Below, piece by piece: positions 14,557 through 22,734 of a stretch of 59,020 nt of DNA (positions are counted from its first letter, which is position 1; each line of letters starts with the position of its first letter). Location: NCBI GenBank assembly GCA_028818755.1, contig JAPPNF010000085.1, forward strand, positions 1 to 59,020. Reading direction: 5' to 3'. The position numbers and the translations under genes are program-made. The stretch is from Deltaproteobacteria bacterium. GTDB taxonomy: Bacteria; Desulfobacterota; Binatia; UBA9968; JAJDTQ01. The notes under the pieces are model-generated. The model did not search any database and was not told the origin of the DNA. It worked only from the letters and a program-made list of their open reading frames with translations.

Positions 14557-17238
14557 ATGTCTACCCCGTATCATCTCCCTGAGCAGAGCGTGCCGCTTCC
14601 ACCCCCGGACGCGGAGGTCATCTCCACCGCGTGCGACTACTGCGTGGTGGCGTGCGGTTACAAGGTCTACCGCTGGCCGGTGCGGCGCGGGAACAACGGC
14701 GGTCCGGGCGCCAACGAAAACGCCCTCGGCGCGGACTTTCCCGTGGAGCCCCTGGGCCCCTGGGTCGTCGCCGACCAGCACAACATCGTGATGCACGAGG
14801 GCAGGCCTCACCATGTGGTCATCATCCCCGACAAGGACACGGACTTCGTCAATCACAGCGGCAACTCCTCGGTCCGCGGCGGCCTGCTCGCACAGAAGGT
14901 CTACAACCCCGACAAGCCGACCCGCGACCGTCTCCGGTCGCCGCTGGTGCGGATCTTCGGGGTGCTGATGCCGGTGACCTGGGACTTCGCCCTCGACGTG
15001 GCGGCCGAGGTAGGAAACCATGTCCTGGCGAAACACGGCACCAATGCCTATGCCGTGAAGACCTTCTCCTACGGCTATCTCGAGAACACCTACGCCATCA
15101 CCAAGTACGCCCTGCGGAACGTGCGCACCGCTAACTTCACGTTCCACGACACGCCGTCCGACGTCACCTCCACTCCCGGTTTCCGCGACGCGGGGTTCGA
15201 CAACTTCGGGCCGTCCTACGAGGACTGGCGTGACGCCGAAGTGCTGCTGATCTGCGGCACCGACCCCTACGAGACCAAGACCATCCTGTTCACCGACTGG
15301 ATCATGCCCGGGATCCAGAACGGGCAAAGGACGATCTTCATGCTGCCGCGCCGCACCGCCGGCGTCGCCTATGCGGAAAGCCAGGGCGGCCTGTACATCG
15401 ACATCCAGCCGGGCACCGACCTGCCGGTGCTGATGGCCATCGCGCGGGTGATCGTGGAGAACGGGTGGGAGGACCGGGAGTGGATCCGCGACTGGGTCAA
15501 CTCCAAGTGGGAAAGCTCGTCCGGGTTCGGGCAGGGAACGCGCAACACGCCGTGGCAATGGCGCACCACTTGGGGCATGTTCCAGACCGACGGTTTCGAG
15601 GACTGGAAGAAGTGGCTGCTGGCCCAGGACTATTCGGTCCCGGAGAAGGCCGCCGCCATCGCCGGCATCGACGTCCAGAAGATCCACACCGCCGCCGAGT
15701 GGATGGCGAAGCCGCGCGCCGACGGCTCCCGGCCCAAGACCTCGATCATGATCGAGAAGGGCTGTTACTGGTCCAACAACACCGGCAACACCAACGCCAT
15801 CGCCTCCCTGGGCATCGTCTGCGGCGCCGGCGGGCGGCCCGGCCAGGTGGTGGGGCGGGCCGGCGGACACCAGCGCGGCGGCCTTCGGGGCGGCAGCTAC
15901 CCGCGCAACAAGAGCCCGGAAAAGCTGCCCGGCCGGCGCCGGCGGGCGCTGGATACCGACCGCTACCTGATGGCCGGCCACACCCGTCTCGCCCACGTCA
16001 TCGGCAACACCTGGGTGCAGGGCATGTGCGGCACCCAGTCCCTGCAGGAGAAGTTCGACGAGCTGACCACGCGCAACCCGCACCAGGTGCGTAGCTTCGA
16101 CCGCGAGGACGTGGTGGAGACGCTGAAGCGGCGGACGGACTCGGGCGGCATGGTGGTGTGGCACCAGGACATCTACCTGGTGGACCCCATCGGCGCGCGT
16201 TATGCGGACATCGTGTTCCCGGCCGCCGGCTGGGGCGAGGAGACCTTCACCCGGGCCAACGGCGAGCGCCGCATCCGCCTCTACCCCAAGTTCTACGATG
16301 CTCCCGGCGCTGCCCGGCCGGACTGGTGGATCATCGCGCAACTGGCCCGCAAGATGGGTTTCGAGGGCTTCGACTGGAAAGACTCCAACCAGGTGCTGGA
16401 AGAGGGCGCGCGCTTCTCCCGGGGCTCGCGCAAGGACTTCTTCGCGGTGAAGGTGGCCGCCCGGCGCGAGGGCAAGACGCTGCACGACAAGCTCCGCGAG
16501 TTCGGCACCAACGGCATCCAGGGCCCGGTGCTCATGCGCGCCGACGGCACCCTGGAGGAGACCAAGCGGCTCCACGACGTCAACCGGGTGCTGCCGGACG
16601 AGGGTCCGGCCGGCTCCACGGTCTTCAACAAGAAGCTGACGCACTTCAACACCCAGACCGGGAAACTGAACCTGCAGAAGGCGCCGTGGGAGCTTTTCTC
16701 CAGCTACTGGGAGTGGATGAAGCCGCGGGAAGGGGAGATCTGGATCACCTCCGGCCGCATCAACGAGCGCTGGCAGTCGGGTTACGACGACCGGCGGCGC
16801 CCGTACATCGAGCAGCGCTGGCCCGAGAACTGGATCGAGCTGCACCCCGACGACGCCGGCGCGCGCGGGTTGGAGTCGGGCGACTACGCGATGATCCATT
16901 CCGACCGCATCCCGGTACAGAAGGAAACCATCCTCGGCATCGAGCCCGACGACTTCGACTTCGCCGCGCTGCTTCGCAACGGCTACATCGAGCTGACCCG
17001 CGGCGCCATCACCGCGGTGGTGATCGTGACGCCGGCCATCAAGAAGGGCGTAGGCTTCATGGATTTCCTGCAGACCAGCCAGCCGGCCAATGCCCTCTCG
17101 GGCCGGGTGGTGGACTGGATCAGCGGCAACTACAACTACAAGATGGGCGTGGGACGGCTGCGGCGCATGGGCGAAAGCCCCTACAAGCGCCAGTTCCGCA
17201 GCATGTCGTTCGCCCGCCGCGACATAGCCCTGGAATAA
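14557..17238 (+). CDS. idrA: Molybdopterin oxidoreductase catalytic subunit, IdrA-like (arsenite oxidase superfamily)
   Basis: An 893-residue DMSO-reductase-superfamily subunit. The N-terminal cluster site is C26-x2-C29-x3-C33 with Ser104 where most relatives have the fourth Cys; this [3Fe-4S] pattern is characteristic of AioA and IdrA. The RPGQVVGRAGGHQRGG segment keeps an Arg434-x3-His438 pair matching AioA Arg419/His423. The loop that in AioA carries the arsenite-site His195 and Glu203 reads STPGFRDAGFDNFGPSYED, with Pro207 and Asp215/Asn216 instead. With two dihaem peroxidases and a Rieske gene immediately upstream, iodate reductase is a better call than arsenite oxidase. GAGG nine bases upstream favours ATG 14557 over 14548. 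Reaction predicted: reduction of an oxyanion such as iodate in the periplasm; activity is inferred. Confidence 0.75.
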   Translation: MSTPYHLPEQSVPLPPPDAEVISTACDYCVVACGYKVYRWPVRRGNNGGPGANENALGADFPVEPLGPWVVADQHNIVMHEGRPHHVVIIPDKDTDFVNHSGNSSVRGGLLAQKVYNPDKPTRDRLRSPLVRIFGVLMPVTWDFALDVAAEVGNHVLAKHGTNAYAVKTFSYGYLENTYAITKYALRNVRTANFTFHDTPSDVTSTPGFRDAGFDNFGPSYEDWRDAEVLLICGTDPYETKTILFTDWIMPGIQNGQRTIFMLPRRTAGVAYAESQGGLYIDIQPGTDLPVLMAIARVIVENGWEDREWIRDWVNSKWESSSGFGQGTRNTPWQWRTTWGMFQTDGFEDWKKWLLAQDYSVPEKAAAIAGIDVQKIHTAAEWMAKPRADGSRPKTSIMIEKGCYWSNNTGNTNAIASLGIVCGAGGRPGQVVGRAGGHQRGGLRGGSYPRNKSPEKLPGRRRRALDTDRYLMAGHTRLAHVIGNTWVQGMCGTQSLQEKFDELTTRNPHQVRSFDREDVVETLKRRTDSGGMVVWHQDIYLVDPIGARYADIVFPAAGWGEETFTRANGERRIRLYPKFYDAPGAARPDWWIIAQLARKMGFEGFDWKDSNQVLEEGARFSRGSRKDFFAVKVAARREGKTLHDKLREFGTNGIQGPVLMRADGTLEETKRLHDVNRVLPDEGPAGSTVFNKKLTHFNTQTGKLNLQKAPWELFSSYWEWMKPREGEIWITSGRINERWQSGYDDRRRPYIEQRWPENWIELHPDDAGARGLESGDYAMIHSDRIPVQKETILGIEPDDFDFAALLRNGYIELTRGAITAVVIVTPAIKKGVGFMDFLQTSQPANALSGRVVDWISGNYNYKMGVGRLRRMGESPYKRQFRSMSFARRDIALE

Positions 17239-17305
17239 TTTCCGATGGATGGCGCTGCCGGCCATCTCTCGTCATTGGCCGTGAAACCGCCCGCCCAGGC
17301 CTGTC

Positions 17306-17406
17306 CCCGTCATTCCGGTGAAAGCCGGAATCCAGAGACACCGCGGCCAAGCCCTGGATTCCGGCCCTGTATCGAGTACGGGGCAGGCTTTTCGCCGGAA
17401 TGACGG
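17306..17406. repeat. MITE-like element with nested inverted repeats
   Basis: About 100 bp with imperfect ~20-bp terminal inverted repeats, CCGTCATTCCGGTGAAAGCC at the left and the complement of CCGTCATTCCGGCGAAAAGCC-like sequence at the right. Inside lie CCGGAATCCAG (17324 region) and CTGGATTCCGG (17354-17364). It occupies the gap between idrA and the HEAT-repeat gene and ends just before the latter's start. Confidence 0.65.
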
Positions 17407-17416
17407 AACCCGGACC

Positions 17417-19570
17417 ATGGTTCCAGCAACCGACCCGGTAGAGATCATCACTCCCCATCTGAAAGCGCCGGAGGACTCGATCCGCTGCGCCGCCGCCCGC
17501 GCCCTCGGCGCGCTGGGCGACGAGGGCGCGGCGCCGGCCTTGGTGGACGCGCTGCTGGATCCGGACCCGGACGTGCGGGCCGATGCCATGGCGGCACTGG
17601 TGCGTTGCGCCCGGCCGCAGGACGCGCCGGCGATCCGGCGCTCGTTACAGGGCGATCCGGTGGGTGAGGTCAAGACCGCGGCGGTGCGGACCTTGGGCCG
17701 GCTCGAGGACGGGGCGTCCACGGAGTTGCTGCGGGCGCTGGCGCGGGATCGATGCGAGTCGGAGGTGGCATGGGAGGAGGGTTCGTGGGACGACTGGCTG
17801 GACGTGCAGGTGGCCGCAATCATGGCGTTGGGGGATTTGGGCGCCGAGTCCGCGGTGGACGATCTGATCCGGGCGCGGGCCGAAGAGGGCGGGCAGGAGC
17901 TCGACCACGTGGTCTTCGCCGCCCTGGCGAAGATGCCCGGGCGCGGCGTCGCGGCTCTCCTCGATTTCCTGAACGACGGCAACGGGCGGGTCCGGGAGCG
18001 TGCCTTGGCCGCGTTGTCGCGGGCCGGGCGGGATCGGCTGACGCCGCTCCGCGACCGCCTGGTCGCCGACCCGAGCCCGGGCGTTCGCCGGCTTGCCGCC
18101 GACTGCCTGGATGCGGGAGACACGGCATTGTCCGCCTTGGTCTTGAAGGATCCGGAGGCTTCGGTCCGCGCCGCCGCGGTGGGGCGCGTTGCCCCGGCGG
18201 CACCGGATCTGGCCCGCGCGGCGCTTGCCGATCCCGATCCCCATGTCCGCGCCACGGCTCTCGAAGGGCTGGCGCCGCACCTCTCCTCCGCTGACGGGCC
18301 GGCGCTCGCCGCAAAGCTCGCGGCCTGGCTTTGGGAGAGGGACACCCGGCTGGCTGTGGCGTGCGCGTCGGTGTTGCCCACGGTGATGGGGGCGGGGGCG
18401 GCGAGCGCGCTGCGAAACACGGCGGCAGACGGAGAACGGCTTGCCGAGGTGCGCATCGCCGCGCTCCAAGCACTGGGAGAGATCGGTACCCGAGAGGCTG
18501 TCGATTCGCTGCCTGAGGCCGTGTCCGCTCCGGTGCGACAGGTTCGGGTGGCCGCCCTGGCGGCAGCGGCGGCAATGACGCGCGGCGCGTCCGAGGAGGG
18601 CCGGAGGCCGGCGCGGGATCTTCTGATCGAGGCCATGCGCGGCGATCTCCGGTCCCGCCCGTCCGGCGGCACGGAAGCAAGCGATGACGCTCCGGGTCAC
18701 GCGGCGGCCGGTTCCGCCGGAAGCGTGCTCGCGATAACTCCCGAGGGCGGCATCGTGGCCGCCGACGCGCCTGAGCTGGAAGCATCCACTGCCGGCTCGG
18801 GCGGCGTTGCCGAAGCGCCGCTGTTCCCCCGCTCCACCCTCGAAGCGATTCAGGCAGCGGAGTCCGGGACGGCCGCACCGTCCCACGATCCTTCACCGTC
18901 TCCGCCTGGCGCGGGGCGAGTCCGGTCCCGCCGCGTGCGGGTGGAAGGCGTTGACGACTCAGACGCCGATATTCGTCTGGTGGCGGTCCGGCTTGCCGCG
19001 GACTGCGCCGTCGAGGGCATCGACGAGGCGCTGGCGCAAACCGCCCTGTCGACGGAGTCCGACCTGCGGGCGGGCGTCTTCGAAGCCATTGCCCAACGCG
19101 CGGCGGTCATGCCGCTGACGGCCGACCTGCGGGCTATCCTGATCCGGTCACTGGCCTCCGACGACGCCCGGGTGCGATGCGCCGCCGCACGCGGACTCGC
19201 CCACGCGGGCGGCGATGCCACTCCACACCTCATCGCGTTGATTGACGACGCCGACGCTTCGGTGCGGGCGGCGGCGGTGACGGCGGTTGGCGCCGTCCAT
19301 CCCGCGAGAGTCGCGGCGGGCTTCCGCGACTCCTCGCCCCTGGTCCGCCGGGCTGCGGTGGATGCCGTCACTACGGCTGGCGAGGATCGTCTTCTTGAAG
19401 ACGGTCTAGGGGTGCTGGTGGACAGCAGCCATGCCGACAGCCTCATGGATGCATGTGCGCGTCACATCGAGGTGACACGGACGTTGATCGGGATGCTCAG
19501 CGATCCCCAGGTCTCGAAGCCGAGGCTTCGGACGATGCTGGAAGCCCTGGGCGGTGCCGGGGGCGAATGA
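17417..19570 (+). CDS. HEAT-repeat protein
   Basis: About 717 residues built almost entirely from HEAT-like helical repeats (AARALGALGDEGAAPALVDALLDPDPDVRADAMAAL type, AAVRTLGRLEDG, AARGLAHAGGDATPHLIALI), of the PBS-lyase/HEAT class. A Pro/Ser/Gly-rich linker at residues ~420-515 divides a longer N-terminal solenoid from a shorter C-terminal one. No signal peptide or enzymatic motif, so it would act in the cytoplasm as a binding scaffold. ATG 17417 is preferred; the upstream frame runs through the MITE-like element. It follows idrA on the same strand. HEAT proteins are sometimes chaperones for metalloenzymes, and a role in maturing the Mo/FeS subunit before Tat export is possible but speculative. 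Confidence 0.75.
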   Translation: MVPATDPVEIITPHLKAPEDSIRCAAARALGALGDEGAAPALVDALLDPDPDVRADAMAALVRCARPQDAPAIRRSLQGDPVGEVKTAAVRTLGRLEDGASTELLRALARDRCESEVAWEEGSWDDWLDVQVAAIMALGDLGAESAVDDLIRARAEEGGQELDHVVFAALAKMPGRGVAALLDFLNDGNGRVRERALAALSRAGRDRLTPLRDRLVADPSPGVRRLAADCLDAGDTALSALVLKDPEASVRAAAVGRVAPAAPDLARAALADPDPHVRATALEGLAPHLSSADGPALAAKLAAWLWERDTRLAVACASVLPTVMGAGAASALRNTAADGERLAEVRIAALQALGEIGTREAVDSLPEAVSAPVRQVRVAALAAAAAMTRGASEEGRRPARDLLIEAMRGDLRSRPSGGTEASDDAPGHAAAGSAGSVLAITPEGGIVAADAPELEASTAGSGGVAEAPLFPRSTLEAIQAAESGTAAPSHDPSPSPPGAGRVRSRRVRVEGVDDSDADIRLVAVRLAADCAVEGIDEALAQTALSTESDLRAGVFEAIAQRAAVMPLTADLRAILIRSLASDDARVRCAAARGLAHAGGDATPHLIALIDDADASVRAAAVTAVGAVHPARVAAGFRDSSPLVRRAAVDAVTTAGEDRLLEDGLGVLVDSSHADSLMDACARHIEVTRTLIGMLSDPQVSKPRLRTMLEALGGAGGE

Positions 19571-19618
19571 ACCGGAAGCGACACCAGTCGAACCGTGAAG
19601 CGGCGGCGCGGGGCAGGC

Positions 19619-21217
19619 CTATTTCTCTTCAAACGTGATCCGGCCGCCCGTCATGGTGAGGACGGGCCGGATGGCGGCGATTTCGTCCGGCGGGACCGTC
19701 AAGTAGTCACGGTCGAGCACGACCAGGTCAGCCAGCTTCCCGGTCTCCAGTGAACCGAGGCTCTTTTCCTTGAACAGCAACTTGGCGTTGTTGATCGTAT
19801 GGGCGATGAGGGCGGCCTTGCGGGAGACGCGTTGATCCTCGCTCCAGGCCCTCTGCCCCGCGATATTGTGGCCCGTCACGGCCCAGCCGAGCGTCAGGAA
19901 CGGATTGACCGGCGCGACGATGGCGCCGTCAGAGCCCAACCCCCATAGGACTCCGGAACGCTCGATGCTGCCGAGAGGAGGACGGTTGCGCGACCGCGAG
20001 TTCATCATCGCCTGGGAGTGCACGGCAACTGCCACCCCCAACCTGCGAGCTCGATTCAGATCCGGTTCGGTGATCCCCAACGAATGCGCCAGCGTCCAGC
20101 GCAGCTCCTCGACATTGGGGATGTCGAACGCGATCTCTTCGACCAGGTCGATGAACTGGGAAATGGTAGGCCCGCTCATGGTGTGTTCGTGGATCGGCCA
20201 ACCATGCTTGGCGGCGGCGCGCGAAATGGTGCGTACGGGACCCCAGACAGATTCTTCCCAGCGTTCCCGGCGATTGGCCCGGTCGTGCATCGGCCCGTAT
20301 ATGTGTTCGCCCAGTCCGATCACGCCGAATTGATCCGTCGTGCTGAACGGCTTCGCGGCGCCACCCGTTATGAGTTCCAGGGCATCGTCCGTGCTTTGGG
20401 GATCGGTGGCGCGGTAGCGCAGCGTGTGGAAGACCCGCAGCGGCATCGGCCCGGCGGCGGCCAGGCTTGCAACCGGTGCCAGCTTGCCCTCGCTCGGCCG
20501 TCCGATATCGTAGACCGTCGTCAAACCCACTCGATTCAGCGCGGCCATGTAGGCGAGTATCGCTTCCTTGCTGGAACTCTTGTGGCGCCAGCCGATGAAG
20601 CGCCCGAAAGGCCGGAAGCTTTGCCGTCCGCGCATCCGGGCGCCTTCGGCGGGATCCCGGCCCACCGCCTTCAAGGCCGCGCTGTTGGCATAAGCCGTGC
20701 GGTAGCTTTGCTGGATGTAGACGGGATTGTCGGGTGCCGCCGCATCCAGCTCGGCGAGCGTGAAGCCGCCCGGCTCGTCCCGGAATTGGCTCGGCGACCA
20801 GCCGCCGATCACGGTGATCCACTGCTCCCTGGGCGCCGAAGCCGCTTTCGCGGCGATCATCGCCAAAGCCTTGGCCCGGCTCGTGACGCCATCGAGGCGA
20901 ACTTCGCGCTGATAATTCCAGACGCTGCGGATGAAATGAAAATGATTGTCGATCAAGCCGGGGATCACGGTCTTGCCCCCGAGTTCGATGATCCGGGTAT
21001 TCGGACCTTTGTGGCGGGCCACCGCCTGAGCTGAACCGACCGCGACGATCCGGCCGTTATCGACGGCCAGGCTATGGGCAACGGAGAAATCCGGATCGAC
21101 GGTCAATATCTTGCCGTTCGAGATGATGATGTCCGCCGATTGCGCCGTAGCCAAAGGCGCCGAAACAAGGGTCCACGTAAGAACCGTCAACGCGGTGAGA
21201 AAATATCGTAATGACAT
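19619..21217 (-). CDS. Exported amidohydrolase family 3 protein (YtcJ-like)
   Basis: A 532-residue metal-dependent hydrolase with an N-terminal signal peptide (RYFLTALTVLTWTLVSAPLATAQS). Amidohydrolase landmarks: the small beta domain ADIIISNGKILTVDPDFS...LAVDNGRIVAVG, the metal-binding NHFHF after GKTVIPGLID (residues ~85-98), PIHEHTMSG with a further His pair, LAHSLGITEPDL, and the terminal GKLADLVVLDRDYLTVP. YtcJ-type proteins hydrolyse N-substituted formamides or amides, but the substrate here is unknown. It converges on the HEAT gene and is divergent from the formyl-THF hydrolase-like gene. Confidence 0.85.
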   Translation of the reverse strand: MSLRYFLTALTVLTWTLVSAPLATAQSADIIISNGKILTVDPDFSVAHSLAVDNGRIVAVGSAQAVARHKGPNTRIIELGGKTVIPGLIDNHFHFIRSVWNYQREVRLDGVTSRAKALAMIAAKAASAPREQWITVIGGWSPSQFRDEPGGFTLAELDAAAPDNPVYIQQSYRTAYANSAALKAVGRDPAEGARMRGRQSFRPFGRFIGWRHKSSSKEAILAYMAALNRVGLTTVYDIGRPSEGKLAPVASLAAAGPMPLRVFHTLRYRATDPQSTDDALELITGGAAKPFSTTDQFGVIGLGEHIYGPMHDRANRRERWEESVWGPVRTISRAAAKHGWPIHEHTMSGPTISQFIDLVEEIAFDIPNVEELRWTLAHSLGITEPDLNRARRLGVAVAVHSQAMMNSRSRNRPPLGSIERSGVLWGLGSDGAIVAPVNPFLTLGWAVTGHNIAGQRAWSEDQRVSRKAALIAHTINNAKLLFKEKSLGSLETGKLADLVVLDRDYLTVPPDEIAAIRPVLTMTGGRITFEEK

Positions 21218-21385
21218 GTCGTACCTCGCTCAAGCAGACTACTTCACTCAGTTAGACGGTAGTGAGTTCCCGGTTCAAGCAGAGAAGGCGGGAAAACCTC
21301 ACCGGCGATACCGCCACTTCAGGTCTCGGTGGTGGATTCAGGCTTCCCTGCCTGCGCCGGATTCGGTATCCTTCCCGATGCTGGT

Positions 21386-22300
21386 ATGCGCATTCTGATC
21401 CACGGACAGCAGGCGTTCGGCAAGGCCGTGCTGGAACGGTTGATGGAGGGTCCTGACGAGGTGGTGGGCGTCCTCTGTCCGCCGGACCGGGAAGGCTCGC
21501 CCCCGGGTCCGCTCAAGGAGGCGGGATTGGAGCAGGGGCTTCCGGTCCACCAGCCCGAGACCTTCAAGACGGACGAGGCGCTGGAACTCGTGCGGAGCTT
21601 CCGGTCCGACCTGTGCGTCATGGCTTACGTGACGCTCCTGGTGCCTCGGCGGGTGCTGGACGCGCCGCGGCTGGGCACCATCCAGTACCATCCCTCGCTG
21701 TTGCCCTTGCATCGTGGACCCAGCTCCATCAACTGGGCGCGCATCCAGGGGGACGAGAAGACCGGCCTCACTATTTTCTGGCCCGACGAGGGTCTGGACG
21801 AGGGTCCGATCCTGCTCCAGAAGGAGGTGGAGATCGGCCAGGACGATACCGTCGGCAGCCTTTACTTCCAGAAGCTGTTTCCCATGGGCGTGGACGCCAT
21901 CGCCGAGGCCGTGGAGATGGTACGCGCCGGCACCGCGCCGCGCATCGAGCAGGATCACGGCCGGGCCACCTACGAAAGCTGGTGCCTCGAGGCTGACGCC
22001 GAGGTCGACTGGTCCAGGCCGGCGGAAGAGGTTCACCGCCTCATCTGCGGCACCGACCCCCAACCCGGCGCCTGGACCACCGTGGGCGGCAACAAGCTGA
22101 AGCTCTACGGCAGCCGCCTGGGGACGGGTTCGGGCGCGCCCGGAGAGGTCCTGGGCCTGTCCGACGCCGGCATGGCCGTGGCCGCCGGCGACGCGAGCGT
22201 GGTGGTGCAGCGGGTTAGGGCGCACGACTCCCGCACCAAGGTAGCCGCCGCCGAATACGCCGCCGGGGCCGGCATCCGTCCCGGCCAACGTCTGGGTTGA
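21386..22300 (+). CDS. Standalone formyltetrahydrofolate hydrolase-domain protein (10-FTHF dehydrogenase N-terminus type)
   Basis: A 304-residue folate-dependent formyl-transferase fold protein. Residues 1-200 form the Rossmann-like domain with IQYHPSLLPLHRGPSSINWA, TIFWPDEGLDEGPILLQKE, and DDTVGSLYFQKLFP. This is closer to the hydrolase domain of 10-formyl-THF dehydrogenase (ALDH1L1; YHPSLLP-RHRG pattern) than to methionyl-tRNA formyltransferase. The catalytic His (in HPSLLP) and the later Asp (WPDEGLDEG) are present. Residues 205-300 form the C-terminal OB-like domain (KLKLYGSRL). There is no aldehyde dehydrogenase partner domain, so it may hydrolyse 10-formyl-THF or formylate a small amine. 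ATG 21386 chosen because the region upstream lacks domain sequence. Confidence 0.78.
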   Translation: MRILIHGQQAFGKAVLERLMEGPDEVVGVLCPPDREGSPPGPLKEAGLEQGLPVHQPETFKTDEALELVRSFRSDLCVMAYVTLLVPRRVLDAPRLGTIQYHPSLLPLHRGPSSINWARIQGDEKTGLTIFWPDEGLDEGPILLQKEVEIGQDDTVGSLYFQKLFPMGVDAIAEAVEMVRAGTAPRIEQDHGRATYESWCLEADAEVDWSRPAEEVHRLICGTDPQPGAWTTVGGNKLKLYGSRLGTGSGAPGEVLGLSDAGMAVAAGDASVVVQRVRAHDSRTKVAAAEYAAGAGIRPGQRLG

Positions 22301-22312
22301 GCCGGGGCACTG

Positions 22313-22334
22313 ACGGGTTTGAAACCCGCCTGCG
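22313..22334. repeat. Short palindromic element (GGGTTTGAAACCCGCC type)
   Basis: One copy of a short repeat family centred on GGGTTT-AAACCC. Other copies lie near 32318-32336, 32359-32378, 40051-40070 and 57391-57415, all between genes. Confidence 0.6.
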
Positions 22335-22338
22335 TAGC

Positions 22339-22734
22339 CTACGAGGACGCGGTCCTTGAGGGCGTGCAGTGCACGCCCTCAAGGACCGCCCATGCCGCCG
22401 CTGCCGGCGGCCAGCGGGTGGTCCGCGACACCCACCGGGCACGCTCCCGCGGCGCCATCTCGCACAGCAGGTTGCGGACCTGTAAGGGGTCGGCGGCAAC
22501 GTCGCTCAGGCTCAGGCCATCGTCACGGCGCCACATGAGGCGGTAGTCGCCCTCGACTTCAAGAAAGCTCGGCCAGAACACCTGCCGCCACGGCATCAGG
22601 CCCCAGGCCTGCAAGCGGCGGGGTTCTTCGGGCGGCGGCTCGAAGAGGCTGAAGACTCCTCTGGCTGGGCTTCCCTCTCTCAGAAGGCGCATCAGCGTCC
22701 ACCCGAGGTCGGTGACCGACACCGCCCGGTCCTG
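22339..22734 (-). pseudogene. C-terminal part of the sulfatase-family protein, beyond an in-frame TAG
   Basis: This stretch is in the same frame as, and immediately downstream of, the sulfatase-family gene ending at 22735. It continues the family's C-terminus (VSVTDLGWTLMRLL, then LEVEGDYRLMWRRDDGLSLSDVAADPLQVRNLL). The only interruption is TAG at 22735-22737, followed by CAG. Without that codon the protein would be about 640 residues. It is therefore either a nonsense-mutated tail, a sequence error (CAG to TAG is one change) or a read-through product. The last ~15 residues lie over a perfect hairpin and may not be native. Confidence 0.7.
22351..22387. terminator. Perfect 18-bp inverted repeat
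   Basis: GGTCCTTGAGGGCGTGCA (22351-22368), one central base, and its exact complement (22370-22387). It sits between the convergent formyl-THF hydrolase and sulfatase genes. No T-tract follows on either strand, so bidirectional termination is possible but unproven. Confidence 0.5.

Noticed and set aside
14557-17238. Straight annotation of the molybdopterin/Rieske pair as arsenite oxidase AioAB
   Set aside because: Two dihaem peroxidases are in the same operon and the arsenite-pocket His/Glu loop is changed; no ars genes are nearby. Iodate reductase type is more consistent, though phylogeny was not run.
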